Shown here: piece by piece, positions 50,898 to 63,117 of the stretch
Layout: every line of letters starts with the position of its first letter
How positions within the stretch are numbered: position 1 is the first letter of the stretch
Origin: Liolophura sinensis
Taxonomy: Eukaryota; Mollusca; Polyplacophora; Chitonida; Chitonidae
Length of the DNA: 64,000 nt
Assembly (NCBI RefSeq): GCF_032854445.1
Contig: NC_088300.1
Coordinates: 59,122,984-59,186,983, forward strand
Direction: 5' to 3'
Translations under genes and position numbers: made by a program
Notes under the pieces: generated by a model
Databases searched by the model: none
Told to the model about the DNA's origin: nothing
What the model saw: only the letters and a program-made list of their open reading frames with translations

Positions 50898-51504
50898 CGC
50901 GTGCATGAGACACATGCACATTATGTCTCTAAAACAAGAAGAAAAATTTAAGCCGAAATAATTATAATTTTCTGACTTAGCACCGTGCTGAAGCATAGAT
51001 ACTTCTCAGTTTTTTGGAGGGTCTATGCTTTTGCGCTATACGTGCATATGCTATGCTAAATAGCTTGATCAACAAGTATTCTCTAACCCGTTGCGTTACC
51101 TGTTCTGTTTAGTCTTTTAAGGAGAAGGTGTGAATTCACGCATCTGAATTCACACGGCTCTTTTGTTACTTCGCCAGCTCTGTTCTTGAGAGAAAGGTGA
51201 GTTACGATTAACTCCAACACAAAGCACGAGAAGAATGTGACAAGAAAAAAAATACAGAGAAAATAGACACACTAAACAAAAAAATGAGAAATTAAAGAGC
51301 TGTACTCACATTAAAGTCACGAGACTTTGGCTTGGGGATTTGTTGGAGCCATATACGTGGTTTGTGGAGTGACTTGTGCCTCAGCAGAGTGGACCCAGTC
51401 GTTTCTTTTGAGCTAAGGTTAACGTCCCAGTCTAGAGCCAGTGACCAGAAGCTACTGGAATATACAAGCTGAAGAAGTGAATGCGATTATAGTTGTGTAC
51501 CAAC

Positions 51505-54500
51505 ATGGCCGATCCGCTTTTTCTCAGACTCTTTGACAATTCCATGGAAATCGCCTCTCCTGCTGATTCTAAATATATGAGAGACGATTCTTTATGCGAG
51601 TCTCCCACCGTAAAATCACTCAAGACAAATCCATTCCTTGGCAAACACAGGTAACTATTTATTTTATTGTCCATCATGTCTGTAGTCATGGCAAATTAAT
51701 ATTTTTGTGTGAATGTCTAGATTAGATTGTCAATATTTTGAAATAAGAACGCAAATGCCATATCTTCATGGTCATAGATTTGTTTTACACCAGCGTCAAA
51801 TGTCAGTGCATATGTTGCTCCTAGAATTATGATTGGATCCAAAAGCTGTTAAGTTTTATACCTTCATCATAGATCACTGTTTATTCTTCCAAAGTATGGA
51901 AATCTGTTTTGAGTGGGTTCCAGGTCATTCTAGTATTGCAGGTAATGACAGGCGGACAAGCTAGCGAAACAAGCGCTATCTCATTTACATATTGCTCAAC
52001 ATGTCTCTGTGTCTGTTTCAGAAGAAGTATATATTTAAGCGGAATTTTATTTCAATTTGGCAAGAAGAACTGGAAACCTTCACTAAAGGGAGATATTTTT
52101 ATAATTTTAATAACACTGTTTCTAATTCTCACCTTCTTACTCTTTCTTCCACGCGAGTAGAAATCATATGCAACAGACTGATTACCGGGCTCATTCAAAC
52201 GAAATCTTATTTAAACAGATTTTATTTACATGATACGGGTGTTTGTGATCATTGACAGGTTGAGGAAACAACTGAGCATATGTTGTTCCGATGCCCACAA
52301 TATACTTTCCAGAGACATCGCTATTATGCGGAACTACTCTGTGCAGGCATTACAGACCCTCGCCCAGACAATGTTTTAAAGCCTTGCAAAAAGTCTCGTA
52401 GAGTTTTGGAAGCTACAGTAAGCTTCTTGCTTCCAGGTGCTAGGAGGAAATTTAGAGTACAGTTCATTCTCAGCTCTATGTTATAATGCATTAATGTGAG
52501 CACTACTTGGTTCCAGCACTGATCATGGCGTGCATCATTCATTAGAATGGAAACGCCATTAAACAAACTACCACCACCACCACCATAGATCACGTGAACA
52601 TATTATTTGGCTTTATACACAGTGTGTATAAATATAACGTATACTTTGATTACTGTAATACACATAATACTGATCACTTCATTGTATTATAAGAGGTCAT
52701 TGCCATGTCTATCCCACGCAAGCTATTGTAGGCTAAGTTGATCGTAACTACCACGGTATACATAACTACCAACGTATATGAAAGTACCAGGGTATACGTA
52801 TTTCTCAAATATGTTTCCCAGATAGTTACAATCAAGTAAACCGTTGACAGCTTTATTGAGTAGGCCCCCAAAACGCTTAAACATGTATGGATATGTTCTC
52901 TGTGAATATAGTGGGACGTTCTTGATTTCCTTTATACAGAGATTTGGCTTGTAGTTTGAATCTCCATGGAAACACTGAGCCATGTTCCCCCGAAAGTGTA
53001 AGTATATACTAAATCGGTAAGTTCCGTTCACGTCATGCGATGTGTCATACCATCTTGTAGCACACAACACAATAAGGCTGTGTACTTTCACATTTATTTA
53101 TATTTTATTTATTTGATTGGTGTTTTACGCCGTACTCAAGAATATTTCACTTATACAACGGTGGCCAGCATTATGGTGGGTGGAAACCGGGCATAGCTCG
53201 GGGGGAAACCCACGACCATCCGCAGGTTGCTGTCATACCTTCCCACGTACGGCCGGAGAGGAAGCCAGCATGAGCTGGACTTGAACTCACAGCGACTGCA
53301 TTGGTGAGAGACTCCTGGGTCATTACGCTGCGCTAGCGCGCTAACCAACTGAGCCACGGAGGCACCACTTTCACATTGCTATTCATCCCAATCAGTATAG
53401 TAATGCCTATATTTATTTGATCAGAGTTTTACGCCGTGCTCAAGAATATCTCACTTATACGAGGAAACCATTGTAGGAGGACACAGGGCATAGCCCGGGG
53501 GAAACCCATGACCATCCGCAAGTTGTTGGCAGACATTCCCATGTACAACCGGAGAGGAAGCCAGCACGAGCTGGACTCACAGCGAGTAGCGCGTACAGAA
53601 GAGGGAATGGAGTATTTATCTTACGTTTACTGCCTAGTTGTTTGGAGAGTCATTCTTTGAGAGACATTCAAGGGAAGTTCAGAAAAGAGTTCTATTTTAT
53701 ATTATTTGCACGTCCACTATTTTACTGTTGTGAGATCGGTTTTGTTCATTCAGAAACTTAGGTACTTTTTCATGAACTCCTGTTACAATCTTTGTGTTCC
53801 CACTTGTCCGCACTGGTTTATCATATTTCACCCCAGGCTTTACAAAGCAGGAGAGGGTACTGTATGCCCAGTATGTTTACATCTAAGCTTAAGAAGAAAA
53901 AACTCTTCCAAAGCTACATATACATATGGTACAGATACAACAACTTACATGTGCTGCATCTACGAACTATTATATGTTTCGATAGAAATAGATAATAAAG
54001 GATCAAAGTACAAGTAAATACATCCATTCGTAATATTTTGCTTGGACATCGATCTGTAGCTTTAGTAAAGATCTGCTTACTCAGGAAGCAGCAGGTACTT
54101 GAGTGTTAAATTAATTTCTTCTTCTAAGTTGGCTAGAGGCTTTTTCTGGTTGTACTGTGACCCTCTCTTACACAGAAATATACTTACTGTTGTAGACGAA
54201 GCTGACGTCAGAGCAGTTTCCCAGACGAGTTGCTGTTCCCGGCTATTTGACCGCTTCGCCCAGCCTTATAAAGCCTGCTAGAATGCTTCTCACGTCAACG
54301 CCCGTAAAACGGCCGAAGATGAAACTTTCATTTCCTCTGTCTCCGTTTGTGGTAAGAACTCTTATCGGTTGTGGCCTTTCATCTTGTAATTTTGTCTGCA
54401 AATACCACATTTCGTAATTTAACAATGTATGCAAATTTTTAATTAGTGCCTGCGGTAAGTAAATGTAAATACACGTAATATTTTGGATTTTTTTATCCAT

Positions 54501-57500
54501 GTTTGACGCCGTAGTAATATTGAACTTATACGACCCAGTCATTGTGGAAATCGTATATACTGCATGTATGTTTTTTGTATATGATTGTCTAATATATTAA
54601 GAAGGGCCACTTGTTTGCCACTAGCTTTTATAACTTATGATTGAAGTCTGATACGTTTGGCTTTGTTTTGCAGACTAAAGATACAACATCCAACGACGGA
54701 GATGGGTCGTTCTATAACACAGAGAAACCCTATTGGGTGGGTGTTTTCTAATGCATACTGTGCGTTTATGTGGTATGCACAAAGAAAGTTGTAATTTAAT
54801 GTGTCTTTCTAACACATCCGTATACCGTAACACACTACAAGCCACAACACTTAGTGGTGGACAACAGTCCAAACCTACATGTATGTAAAATCTGCATTAT
54901 TGGTCACCTTGCCAAGCGCCACACGTTGATTTTTGATTAACTTGCCCGAGTACTGCAATGTTCTATTCTGAACATCTTCAGGGTGGACGATGTCTTTGAA
55001 GCCTTTAAACAAAATAATTAAATACTCAACTAATAACCAGCTCGTTAGAATAGAAGCGAATGTTTGATTTTTTGCACTCCGTTTTAGTGGCATATATTAC
55101 CTTTATTATTAATAAAAAGTACTGTTACATTGCAAGTATTCCTTCTGTAGATCGTTGGCCCGGTGGTGTCTATGGTGCAGTACCCACGCCTGGAAGTAGA
55201 CTCTCCTGTGGCTGGACCGGTCCATGACCAAGCCGCATCCAATGTTACGCCAAAAGAATCCAATAGCCAATGGAAATCTTCTCCCCACTTCGGTGGACCA
55301 TTCAGCCTGGGGTCATCACCAATGAAGACACATATCGACGCTGCTGTGGCACGAGGTGAGTTTTGTTCAAAACTGTACTAAGGTTTCACAATAATGTTTG
55401 TTTTATTACAAACGTCACAATTTACTCCTCTGTCAGCAAAGTTCGTTTCTTCTCTTGTTTGAGGGAGTGTATGTTATACATTTAGAACAGTCAGTACACA
55501 GATTGAGAATTGGTAGGGAACTTTACTTGAGTTAACGTTAAAGTAGTTTTTATCGACATGAGTGTTTCTTCCATTAACAGCTTTCACTCTTTGTGCTTAT
55601 TTAGTTGGCTGTCGTTTTAATTAAACGGTATGCTGACGACGTTTTACTTATACAACGGAGATCAGTTCATGAATGGAAGACACTGTAGTGCTCTGGGTAA
55701 ACCATCCGCATTTGTTAGTGACGAACTTTCTCCACGTATACAGACCAACATGTGGAAAACCTTCAAAGAACTTTACCCTGAATGAAAGAATGCCTGGGTT
55801 TAACGTCGTATTTAACCATTTTTCAGTCATGTACCGGACCAACCAGCTCTGTTTCCTAGCTCTAACCTGCTGAGAACCAAGCGAGGCAGTAACAAATACC
55901 AGTTTTGGTATGTCTCGAGCAGGATTTGATCCCGGGTCTGCGGACGTCGACGCACACGCTCTGACCATTATAGTCACAGAAGCGGTCACCTTTACACTGT
56001 GCAAACAGTTCGATAACCGCCATTAACTGCGTACTGTCACCACCAGTAATGGGAGCGGGGAGGAACAAACATATTCGAATCGGTATTGAGTTCACACTTC
56101 GTGCACCTTGTGCTTACAGGAGTTGCAAGCCTAACCCACTGTACCATGTATATATGTATTACTTACATGCATGTAAAGCATGTTAAATTGCATATACGTT
56201 CGATTTAAACTTTATCGATTTTCCATGTTTCTCCAATACTGATTTTAGCGGACAGTAACCCGGATCTGATCGGAGACGGCACATTCACGTTCTGCTTGCC
56301 GACGGTACCGGGAAAGCACCAGGATCTCAAATCGATCACATCGGAAACCCTGACCAAGGTGATCAACCACGAGTATGATCACATCCTAGAGAAGTACGTG
56401 ATCATCGACTGCCGTTACCCGTACGAGTATGATGGCGGCCATATCCAGGTAAGTACATATTTCCCGCCTGAATATACAGATGCGTGAACTAAAAGTTTTG
56501 ACAACACAGTGAATTATTCTTTTGTGGTGGCAGGTCCGGATCCGGTCTTTCAAAAATGCATTAAGAGTTTAAAAGTCAATACTGGGCTAGTACACAGAGA
56601 TAAAATTCAACCCAAGCCTACGTTGGAATCAGTATGAGTTTTGACAACACAGTGACATATTCTGTTGTGGTGGTAGGTCCGGGCCGGGTTTCTCAAAAAT
56701 GCTTTAAAAATACTGAGATGAAATTTGCAACAAGCCGTCGTTAGAATCAATATGAGTTTTGACAAGACATATTGTGTTGTGGTGCAGGGTACGTCATGCA
56801 GGGGACATACCTTTAGGCGGAGCGTATTATGTTATAGCGATTTTGTCCGTCTGTCAATCTGTCCGTCCGTCCATATTTGTTTCCAGGCTGTAACTATATA
56901 GACTTTTAATTTTTGGTGGATACATACATACACAGATGACAATGTATCGCGACTCACATTTGTCTATTTCTGCGGTTCTCATAGTAACCAGATCGCCATT
57001 TTCTTTATGTATACCACATAAATAGATATGATTTCATTATGCATGAATTTCCTTAGTGTAATTGAATGATATAAAGTGAAAAGTAACGAAATTAATAAGC
57101 ATTAAACATAAACAAGAACAGACCATGGATATTAATGATGCCATGCGGTCCAGCGATGCCATCACTTTAATGAGTTGTTGTTATGCCCGCAGGGCTCTGA
57201 GAACGTGTACACCAGAGACGCCCTGATTGAAAGATTTATTAAAGGCGCTGCTCTATCCAAAACTGAAGGACGACGAAAAGTTCTGATTTTCCATTGTGAA
57301 TTCTCCACAGAACGAGCACCAAAGCTGTAAGTATGAGGACCAGTTCTGTTCTTTTTAAAGCGTATATGCTTTGTTTAGTTATTTGAAAGGCGTTTCACAC
57401 TGCACACAATAAATTATTTCATTTATAGGCGCGGTAGGGCGTATGTGGCGTAGTGGTTATCGTGCTAGTGCGGCACAAACATCGATGAGCTTCTCACCAA

Positions 57501-58715
57501 TGCAGCCGCTGTGAATTCAAGTCCAACCCATGCTTTCTCCATCGTGGTTCGTGGGAAGGCTTATCAACAACCTGCAGATGGTTGTGGGCTTTCCCCTGGC
57601 TCTGACCCGTTTTCGCCCCCGTTTCCTCCCACCATAATGCTGGCCGCCGCCGGTCAAGTGAAATATTCTTGAGTACGGCGTAAAACACCAATCAAAAAAA
57701 AAACTGATAAACTGTCCGACGTAAAGGTTTGCGGAAGAAACGGTATATAAAGCCGCGGGCAACCCTAGTAAAAATACATGCGATGTATAGATTCGATATA
57801 ATGTTAAGCGATTCGACAAAGCCATGTCTGACTTACGTCAAAATTTAAAACCTCGACCGAAACTTAGGTTTTGATGCTATACATTGAAATTTTGACGCAA
57901 TTATCGTAAGATAACATTTACGAGGCGGTCAAAATATTAATTTCTAACGCTCAGTTAAAAAAAATCAAACTAAGTTTCAACTAGAGTCAGAAATGGCTTC
58001 GTAGAATGGGTTCTAGGAGTGTGTCATGCTTATATAGGTCTACATGTCGAAGTTTGATGCACTCTGATTTTCTCCACTCCAAAGTTTGACCGTCGTTATA
58101 TGAACGGAAAATTCTGTAGCGCGATATTGAGCACCAGTTAAGTGGATCTACCGTAGTAGAAGGACACAGTGTATATGGATTTCATTTCAGGTTGAGATAT
58201 TTGAGAAACCAGGATCGAGAACATAACGTGACCAGGTATCCATCCTTGTACTACCCGGAAGTGTATGTTTTACTCGACGGCTACAAGGCATTCTTCTATT
58301 CTCACAAGGTACCTCTTAGACAACATGGCCAAAATGGCTGGCATTGGGGTGACTGAAATATACATGTAATCTGCTAACAAAGAACATATGTTTTGTCTGA
58401 TGTTGTCTTTGCTTTTAACAAAATATATATTTGAGCAGTTCCATATATCTTGACTTCTCAGAATTGTTATATTTTAAAACATTTTGCACATCTGGCCTCC
58501 CCCGTAATACAGCTCACTGAACACACTGGAACACTTTTTTTTCTGTTTTACAGGAGCTCTGCACACCCCAGTCATACCAACCAATGAATGACGAGCTTTT
58601 CGAGGAAGAACTGTGGAAATTCCGGAACGAGGCCAAACACTGGTCTGGGGATAAAAATAAACGAGGGCTGATAAAAACCCGTCTGTCAGCACTGAAGGCT
58701 GTTTACACCTGTTGA
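51505..58715 (+). CDS. cdc25: CDC25-type dual-specificity phosphatase (M-phase inducer phosphatase)
   Basis: Eight-exon model: 51505-51650, 54225-54351, 54674-54736, 55151-55355, 56249-56448, 57193-57326, 58191-58308 and 58554-58715, giving 384 aa. All introns are GT-AG and phases 2,0,0,1,0,2,0 close exactly. CDC25 removes inhibitory phosphates from CDK1/CDK2 and drives cell-cycle entry. The catalytic rhodanese-like domain covers about residues 185-375: [30 protein letters not shown] (DCRYPYE at 234-240), and the C-x5-R loop [11 protein letters not shown] with Cys282 and Arg288; then [17 protein letters not shown] and the C-terminal [12 protein letters not shown] region. The loop reads ERAPK where most family members have ERGPR, and DGYK stands for GGYK. 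The N-terminal region has proline-directed sites such as TSTPVKRPK and LSPF, expected for CDK feedback. Exons 1-2 are less certain than 4-8. Shorter than vertebrate CDC25s. Confidence 0.9.
51840..52590 (+). pseudogene. decayed non-LTR retrotransposon 3' end (RNase H and zinc-knuckle region)
   Basis: In CDC25 intron 1. A frame from about 51896 reads [18 protein letters not shown], an RNase H C-terminal motif. After a one-base shift near 51952 it continues ADKLAKQAL, then shifts again near 52035 into [19 protein letters not shown]. An in-frame TGA at 52253-52255 falls where a cysteine of the Cys-x2-Cys...His...Cys motif ([15 protein letters not shown]) is expected. The frame ends at 52486. About 80 bases later an (ACC)n tract at 52568-52585 forms the 3' tail. 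An RNase H-bearing ORF2 suggests an I-like group element. It is 5'-truncated and dead. Confidence 0.8.
52600..53083. other. CDC25 intron 1, unexplained antisense frame
   Basis: A 122-codon minus-strand frame at 52723-53091 has protein-like composition ([31 protein letters not shown]) but no domain I recognise. Part of it lies over a local repeat of ccaacgtatatgaaagtacc type. It could be a fragment of another mobile element. Confidence 0.25.
53095..53366 (-). repeat. SINE family A, full length with target-site duplication, CDC25 intron 1
   Basis: The inverted tail tttatatttta and tttatttgattggtg, body, and tRNA head (aaccaactgagccacggagg) are complete and little diverged. The direct repeat actttcacatt at 53084-53094 and 53367-53377 flanks it. 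Confidence 0.93.
53411..53587 (-). repeat. SINE family A, head-truncated, CDC25 intron 1
   Basis: It runs from atttgatcagagttttacgc through ccgcaagttgttggcagaca to agctggactcacagcgag, then stops before the A-box end of the head. It lies 45 bases after a full-length copy in the same orientation. Confidence 0.85.
55617..56060 (-). repeat. SINE-derived fragments in CDC25 intron 4
   Basis: An inverted SINE end (gacgttttacttatacaacg, gatcagttcatgaatgg) is followed at 55840-56000 by an inverted family B head: on the minus strand, gatcaaatcctgctcgagac and tgcctcgcttggttctcagc match the start of the 12757 copy. Confidence 0.5.
56495..56790. repeat. ~135-bp tandem duplication in CDC25 intron 5
   Basis: gttttgacaacacagtga recurs at about 56495 and 56637, with a third, partial start (gttttgacaagacatattgt) at 56756. 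tgttgtggtggtaggtccgg and tttctcaaaaatgctttaaa follow in each copy. About two full copies plus a partial third. Confidence 0.75.
57437..57703 (+). repeat. SINE family A, full length, CDC25 intron 6
   Basis: The head gggcgtatgtggcgtagtgg is followed by B-box region gtgaattcaagtccaaccca, then body with gaaatattcttgagtacggc and tail caatcaaaaaaaaaac. A partly duplicated gacccgttttcgccc sits inside the body. Confidence 0.9.
57801..58162 (+). repeat. ~355-bp repeat copy 1 with fold-back core, CDC25 intron 6
   Basis: The core has inverted ends: attcgacaaagccatgtctgac at 57811-57832 pairs with 57986-58007, whose reverse complement is attctacgaagccatttctg plus ac. A further 150 bases beyond the right end are also shared with the copy at 59641. 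The copy ends 28 bases before exon 7. Confidence 0.8.
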
Positions 58716-58772
58716 TGACGTCACTTGGAATTGAGTGATGTCACGCTTTAATGTTGACCTTCTTTTCAGTTA

Positions 58773-58778
58773 TTAAAG
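58773..58778 (+). terminator. candidate polyadenylation signal, CDC25 gene
   Basis: The variant attaaa about 60 bases after the stop codon. A canonical aataaa follows at 59401, and the transcript may use either. Confidence 0.35.
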
Positions 58779-58779
58779 A

Positions 58780-59640
58780 TGTTGGTCAACGACATGTGGA
58801 GAATTAACTGTAAATTTTAAATTGTCAAGGCGTTGACGTGCTTTGTGTTCTTTCCACACTTTAAATGAAAATGTTGTGAGTATCACTTTATTTTTAAATG
58901 TTAAAATGCTTAATTTTGTATTTTAGGAGTTAAATGTTTATCTATAAATATATGTATAAAATGATATTGTAACTGCTCACAAATATAACCATGGACTGAT
59001 GACTTCACCGGCTTCTGAATAACGTCACGCTTTGATGCTGATTTTCATTTTAGTAATTAGAAATGTTGGTCAACGACACGTAAAAAAAACATAACTTTTA
59101 AGTTGTACAACATGGATAAGAAGTGTTCAGGTATTGACGTGCTGCATGTTTATGCCACTCCTTACAATTGCTCGTGAAAGTGGTATATGCATGCTTTCTT
59201 TTAAATGTGTTGTTGATATCACCTTATTTTTAAATGTTCAAATGCTTAGTTGTAAGATTTAATTTGCATCCGTCAACCTATTTTATTCAACGCTATTTTA
59301 ATTTAATTCAAAAGCCAAATGAGAAAAGGCTTGATTCATGTATTCGTTCTCGTAGAATCCACAATGAGTAACGTTATCATTAACTGATTTTTTTTATTCA
59401 AATAAATGATGCATTTTGTACTGTGACCTTAAATGTGGTTTGTTTTAACGTATTAAAGTCGCGGTGAATGGGAGATTAAACTCGAGACGGACGGCAATGG
59501 CACTATACACGTACTTTCGTGCAAAATTAGAGCATCTCTATCCGTGTCTGTATCTGCAGAGATTTCTAAAGTGGCATGTCGGGGAACTCACGTTTGACTT
59601 GCGTGTCAAGCATTGCTCTGGTAACAATTAAGCTGTTAAT
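58780..59640. other. downstream flank of CDC25, no gene
   Basis: Two loosely similar segments (tttttaaatgttaaaatgct near 58890 and tttttaaatgttcaaatgct near 59228, plus ttaatgttgacc and ttgatgctgatt) suggest an old duplication of about 300-340 bases in the 3' flank. No coding frame. Confidence 0.45.
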
Positions 59641-60003
59641 GTGGACCGATTCAAGGTGGCCATGCCTAACTTACGTCAAACTTTAAAAACCTCGTCCGAA
59701 AGCTTAGGTTTTGATATTATATGTTGAAATTTTGACGCAAATGTCTTAAGATAACATTTACGAGGCGGTCAAAATATTAATTTCTAACGCTCAGTTAAAG
59801 AAAAATCAAACTAAGTTTCAACTAGAGTCAGAAATGGCTTCTTAGAAGGGGTTCTAGGAGTGTGTCATGCTTATATAGACCTACATGGGGAAGTTCGATG
59901 CACTCTGATTTTCTCCACTCCAAAGTTTGACCGTCGTTGTATGAATGGAAAATTGTGTGGCACAATATTGAGCTCCAATCAAATGGGTCTAGCATGGTAG
60001 AAG
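59641..60003 (+). repeat. ~355-bp repeat copy 2 downstream of CDC25
   Basis: Direct-orientation copy of 57801-58162. Long near-identical blocks such as ataacatttacgaggcggtc, aaaatattaatttctaacgc and tctgattttctccactccaa are shared. The left inverted end is more diverged than in copy 1. Confidence 0.82.
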
Positions 60004-60009
60004 AAACTC

Positions 60010-63000
60010 TGAAAGCGCAAACCTCCAATACAGTTAAATGCATGCACAAATATTCCACTACAGATCAAGTCGCATCTTGTCATCGTGAATCGTTTGGAAA
60101 TTAATGCAACTTTATCCAGAACTGTGCGTTGTTAAAAATGTTTTAAAAATGTTGGTTTTCCTATCTTAAAATGTACTACCGGTAATGAGATCAGGGTTTG
60201 CACACATGTAGAGCACAATGACACAAGGGGAATATTCCATAGTTAATTGGATGGTGTGCATATTAAATACTGTAAATTACTGAATTCCTTGGTGTGTTGT
60301 GTATTAGAATGAAAGTTAAACAAAATGCTAGGAGTGGTACCCAAAAAAGTACAACATGTATTGGCCTGAAGTTTTACATGCATATAAAGCACAATGACAC
60401 GAGGGGGACGATAGACGATGCTATCTCTGCATATTAATATCGTAAATTGCCAAATTCACAATTTCAGTACTTTATGCGTTTTGAGCTGAAGTTTTGCATT
60501 CATGTGTCTCCTACAGACGAGCTCTTTGGTAGACCTGCCACCAATCTAAGTTCATTGTATATAATGTTTTTGGCTATACATATACTGGTTGCCTCGTCTG
60601 TTGCCCCACTTCAGCTTTTCCCCAAAGCAGTCATAATCTGTAGCAAACTTGCCTTCTCCCATTGCCAAGTACTGCAACAAGATCTATACATCGAAAAATT
60701 GGGTATACGCAGTATGCTATATAATAAAGAAAATGAAATTAATATTCATGCACATTCCCTTATTTATAATGTGAAAGTTCCTGTACCTGTTTTCGATGCC
60801 AAGAATTCATTGTCGTGTGACGTCATCGTTATTACAAAAAAAGGACTTTTTTGGAGAATGGGCGGTGTCATCTGAAAAATAATACCGAATCACGATGTTG
60901 AAAATAAGATTTAATTGCATGTTTATACCGATCTTAGACTATCAGCCTTTTCTCCTGATATTCTCGATGCAACCTTATAAAAATGCGAGACCCCTGTGAT
61001 AAAAAATAAATGACATCCCAGCCATGCAGTGTCTTGATACTGACGGTACTTGATCTGTTCCCCGATGATGAGCTCAAGACAGGAAATGCCTACTGGTTGT
61101 CACCTAGAGGATAAATCCCTTCCTCATAGAGTAGTAGAGATGTACGTGTATAATTAGATGAAACTAAATATTAATGCTTGTCCAGATGTAAAGTAACCTT
61201 GAGAACATTAGACGTATATCTACATGTTCGCACTGATGGACTAGCTCTGCCACAAGAAGTCACAAAACATGTACACTCACCTATGATTCCTCCTCGCCAT
61301 ATGACTCAAAAAAGTACGACGAAAAGCCTTATGCATATATACATGATTCTGGTCCAAGCTGTGTGGTCCCATGTTCTTTCCTGCCTTTGCCATTGTTCTG
61401 TAGACAAACTGGTACGTATTATTCCTACAGAACTAGTCAATCCGGCCTATAGCCAGAGTCGCCATTGCGCGGGAGAAAGTACCCCCACCTCGAGTAAACT
61501 ACTGACGTATTACTCAAGTATTGCAAGAAAACAATAGCCAGTCCAGGTTAAACCCAGAGTCCACAATTTTCTGGAAATAGTACCCGGCTGTTAACCCACG
61601 TGATTCGGATAACAGGCCTCGGACCCCCATTAATTTTCCATAAGCGACAATGTTAACGTCTAGCGCTGTAGCTCAGTCCCAAACATTCCGTGGCCATTAA
61701 GCTTTGGTGCATACCTGGCCCAGCCTGTGAGAAAGAAGCCATAAAAATCTTGACATAGGTTGACCGTCAAAATCTGGACCTTTCCATGCCGGCAGCTGGG
61801 AGGCGTGCCTAGCAACGCCAAGGGGACGTCACTCGCAGCCTCATCACTACCTCACACCTTGTGTCCTCTCGCCCAGAATTTCAAACTTTCATCAATAAAG
61901 CTCATACCTCCTCAAAGTTTAGACAGTTTCCAGCATTTTAATACCAAGCATGCACCTGTGCACCAAAAATGGACGCCTGGGAGCAAAAAAAGACTTTTTA
62001 CCTTAAAATTCACAGAACTACAATCGTCCCTACCGAAAAACGGAAGTTGTAATGGGGGTCTGTGTCCAACAGCAGTCAGCTATGATTTCATATAATGTGG
62101 CCATAGTCGTATACCAGAGAAAGAAGTACCCCATACGAGCAATGAAACCAACTGTCGTTGGCGTTGTAGGTTGCAGATTATTTAGCGTTTCAGTCAAATG
62201 ACGACTGTCTCCTTGTAGCAGGGTCGACCACAATCCACAGTGGTGCATCGAATGTGCTTGGTACCCAGGCAAAGCCTGACCAACACAAGTCAAGCAGACA
62301 GTGTAAAGAACGGCGGTTATGAAGTCTTATGTATGGCCAGACGAGGGATTGAACCTCTGAATCGCAGAGCATTGGTTGTCATACATACGTACATACTAAA
62401 ACAGAGCAACAAAGTCGCAAATGTGAATTATTTTGTTGTTTATTATAGTTTCATGGTTACTGGATTTGTATATACAGTGTGTTCAATTAATAACAATCTG
62501 CCTATATATACAGTTGTAAGAAAATAGTAAAGAAAACGTAGAGTTGTATCGTACCGTTTTTTCAATAAAAAGTCATGCACCCATTAATGCGTGTTGCCCT
62601 TAAAATTCAGTTACCAAATAAAAAGTTCACATAACCTCTAAACAATAAACAAAAGGATCAGCACAAATAAATTTATACTTAAATATTTCAATAAATAATG
62701 CTCAAATACAATTCTGAGGGTAAAAGGTAAATTTGCGTCCATTGAATATAAATAAGCTAAGCGCATGTATTATGGGAAAACAAGTTAATTGAGATAAAAA
62801 GCAGATCATTAAATAGTTGAACATATACATATTTACAGTTGCTAACATTTGGAAGGTCGATCGTATATACAGCGTAAATTTATTTACACGAAATTGAGAA
62901 AACAAATAAATAAATAAACATAACTATATATTTGCCATAACATGACATAAAACATTCTAAAGCACTTCATAAGATTTTCGCTCAATACGCTCAAACTTAC

Positions 63001-63117
63001 CCCCAGTCAATACTTCCATTTAAATTAAAAGGTTAACGATTTCTTTAATGTTATAATATACCGGGGAACATTTTGCACACTCCAATACCAACAGTTTTAA
63101 CCATGTCTTAAAATCTT
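60010..63117. other. intergenic between the convergent CDC25 genes, no gene supported
   Basis: A 142-codon frame at 60447-60875 and a 111-codon frame at 61760-62095 have no recognisable domain or splice support. A degraded SINE family B-like segment at about 61185-61330 carries gatggactagctctgccaca. A tRNA-like B-box in minus orientation (gaggttcaatccctcg when inverted) is near 62341-62356, probably another SINE head. Confidence 0.45.
62878..62883 (-). terminator. candidate polyadenylation signal, second CDC25 gene
   Basis: On the minus strand this reads AATAAA, 235 bases after the stop codon of the minus-strand CDC25 gene. Other AATAAA-like sites occur in this AT-rich flank, so the choice is uncertain. 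Confidence 0.3.

Noticed and set aside
60447-60875. 142-codon plus-strand frame between the CDC25 genes
   Set aside because: No domain and no signal peptide at the start; the sequence around it is AT-rich intergenic DNA without splice partners.
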